DNA of 64,000 bases from contig BRON01000005.1 of NCBI GenBank assembly GCA_024345305.1, forward strand, positions 2,005,802 to 2,069,801. Reading direction: 5' to 3'. This document shows, piece after piece, positions 63,897 to 64,000 of this stretch. Position 1 is the first letter of the stretch. Each line of letters begins with the position of its first letter. The notes beneath the pieces were generated by a model. That model was not told the origin of the DNA. It was given only the letters and a program-made list of their open reading frames with translations, and searched no databases. The DNA is from Mrakia gelida. Taxonomy: Eukaryota; Basidiomycota; Tremellomycetes; Cystofilobasidiales; Mrakiaceae. The translations under genes and the position numbers were made by a program.

Positions 63897-64000
63897 GGGT
63901 TAGGGTTAGGGTTAGGGGTTAGGGTTAGGGTTAGGGTTAGGGTTAGGGTTAGGGTTAGGGTTAGGGTTAGGGTTAGGGTTAGGGTTAGGGTTAGGGTTAG
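63897..64000 (+). repeat. Telomere, (TTAGGG)n
   Basis: Uninterrupted TTAGGG repeats in the G-rich-toward-the-end orientation run to the end of the window, with one TTAGGGG variant in the third or fourth unit. This marks the right end as a true chromosome end. Confidence 0.98.

Overview
The window is one chromosome end of a GC-rich, intron-dense basidiomycete yeast, most likely a red yeast of the Pucciniomycotina (Rhodotorula/Sporobolomyces type). This is inferred from many short introns (GTGAGT/GTTCGT donors, CTGAC/CTAAC branch points, short pyrimidine tracts), the protein set, and a terminal vertebrate-type (TTAGGG)n telomere at 63897-64000. All gene models were read by eye; exon edges given are consistent in phase where stated and otherwise approximate.

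Positions 1-42558 are ordinary chromosome arm. From left to right: the 5' half of a TEL1/ATM-type checkpoint kinase gene (minus), an acidic uncharacterised nuclear-looking protein (plus), a STE20/PAK kinase with CRIB domain (minus), a short-chain dehydrogenase (minus), two divergent pairs of F-box-like paralogues (16.4-19.4 kb and 25-27.6 kb) that flank a hypothetical gene and PAF1 (Paf1 complex), a gene-poor 4 kb stretch holding an array of diverged units with inverted-repeat ends (28.6-30.8 kb), TMA46/ZC3H15 (ribosome/DRG partner), a secreted PNGase A-family amidase (minus), an unresolved minus-strand locus, and a coiled-coil gene that is cut off at 42558.

From 42559 to about 60.96 kb lies a terminal array of three head-to-tail copies of a large element. 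Every copy starts with the same CTAACGG end and a block of palindromes. Copies 1 and 2 are each cut off at a different internal point, exactly where the next copy begins; copy 3 carries the complete gene. That gene encodes C2H2-type fingers including a DUF3505/OrsD-like segment, a central domain with tyrosine-recombinase-like signature residues, a RecQ-like SF2 helicase, and a Cys-rich C-terminus. A 0.3 kb fragment of a fourth copy, about 1 kb of unrecognised DNA, four or so 330-bp subtelomeric repeats, a cytosine-free G/A/T strand and the telomere follow.

The strongest candidate for an undescribed system is this recombinase-helicase element. Its always-intact proximal end and progressively eroded distal ends look like repeated addition at a chromosome end. 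Its palindromes differ between copies through paired, compensatory changes, which argues that the folded structure matters.
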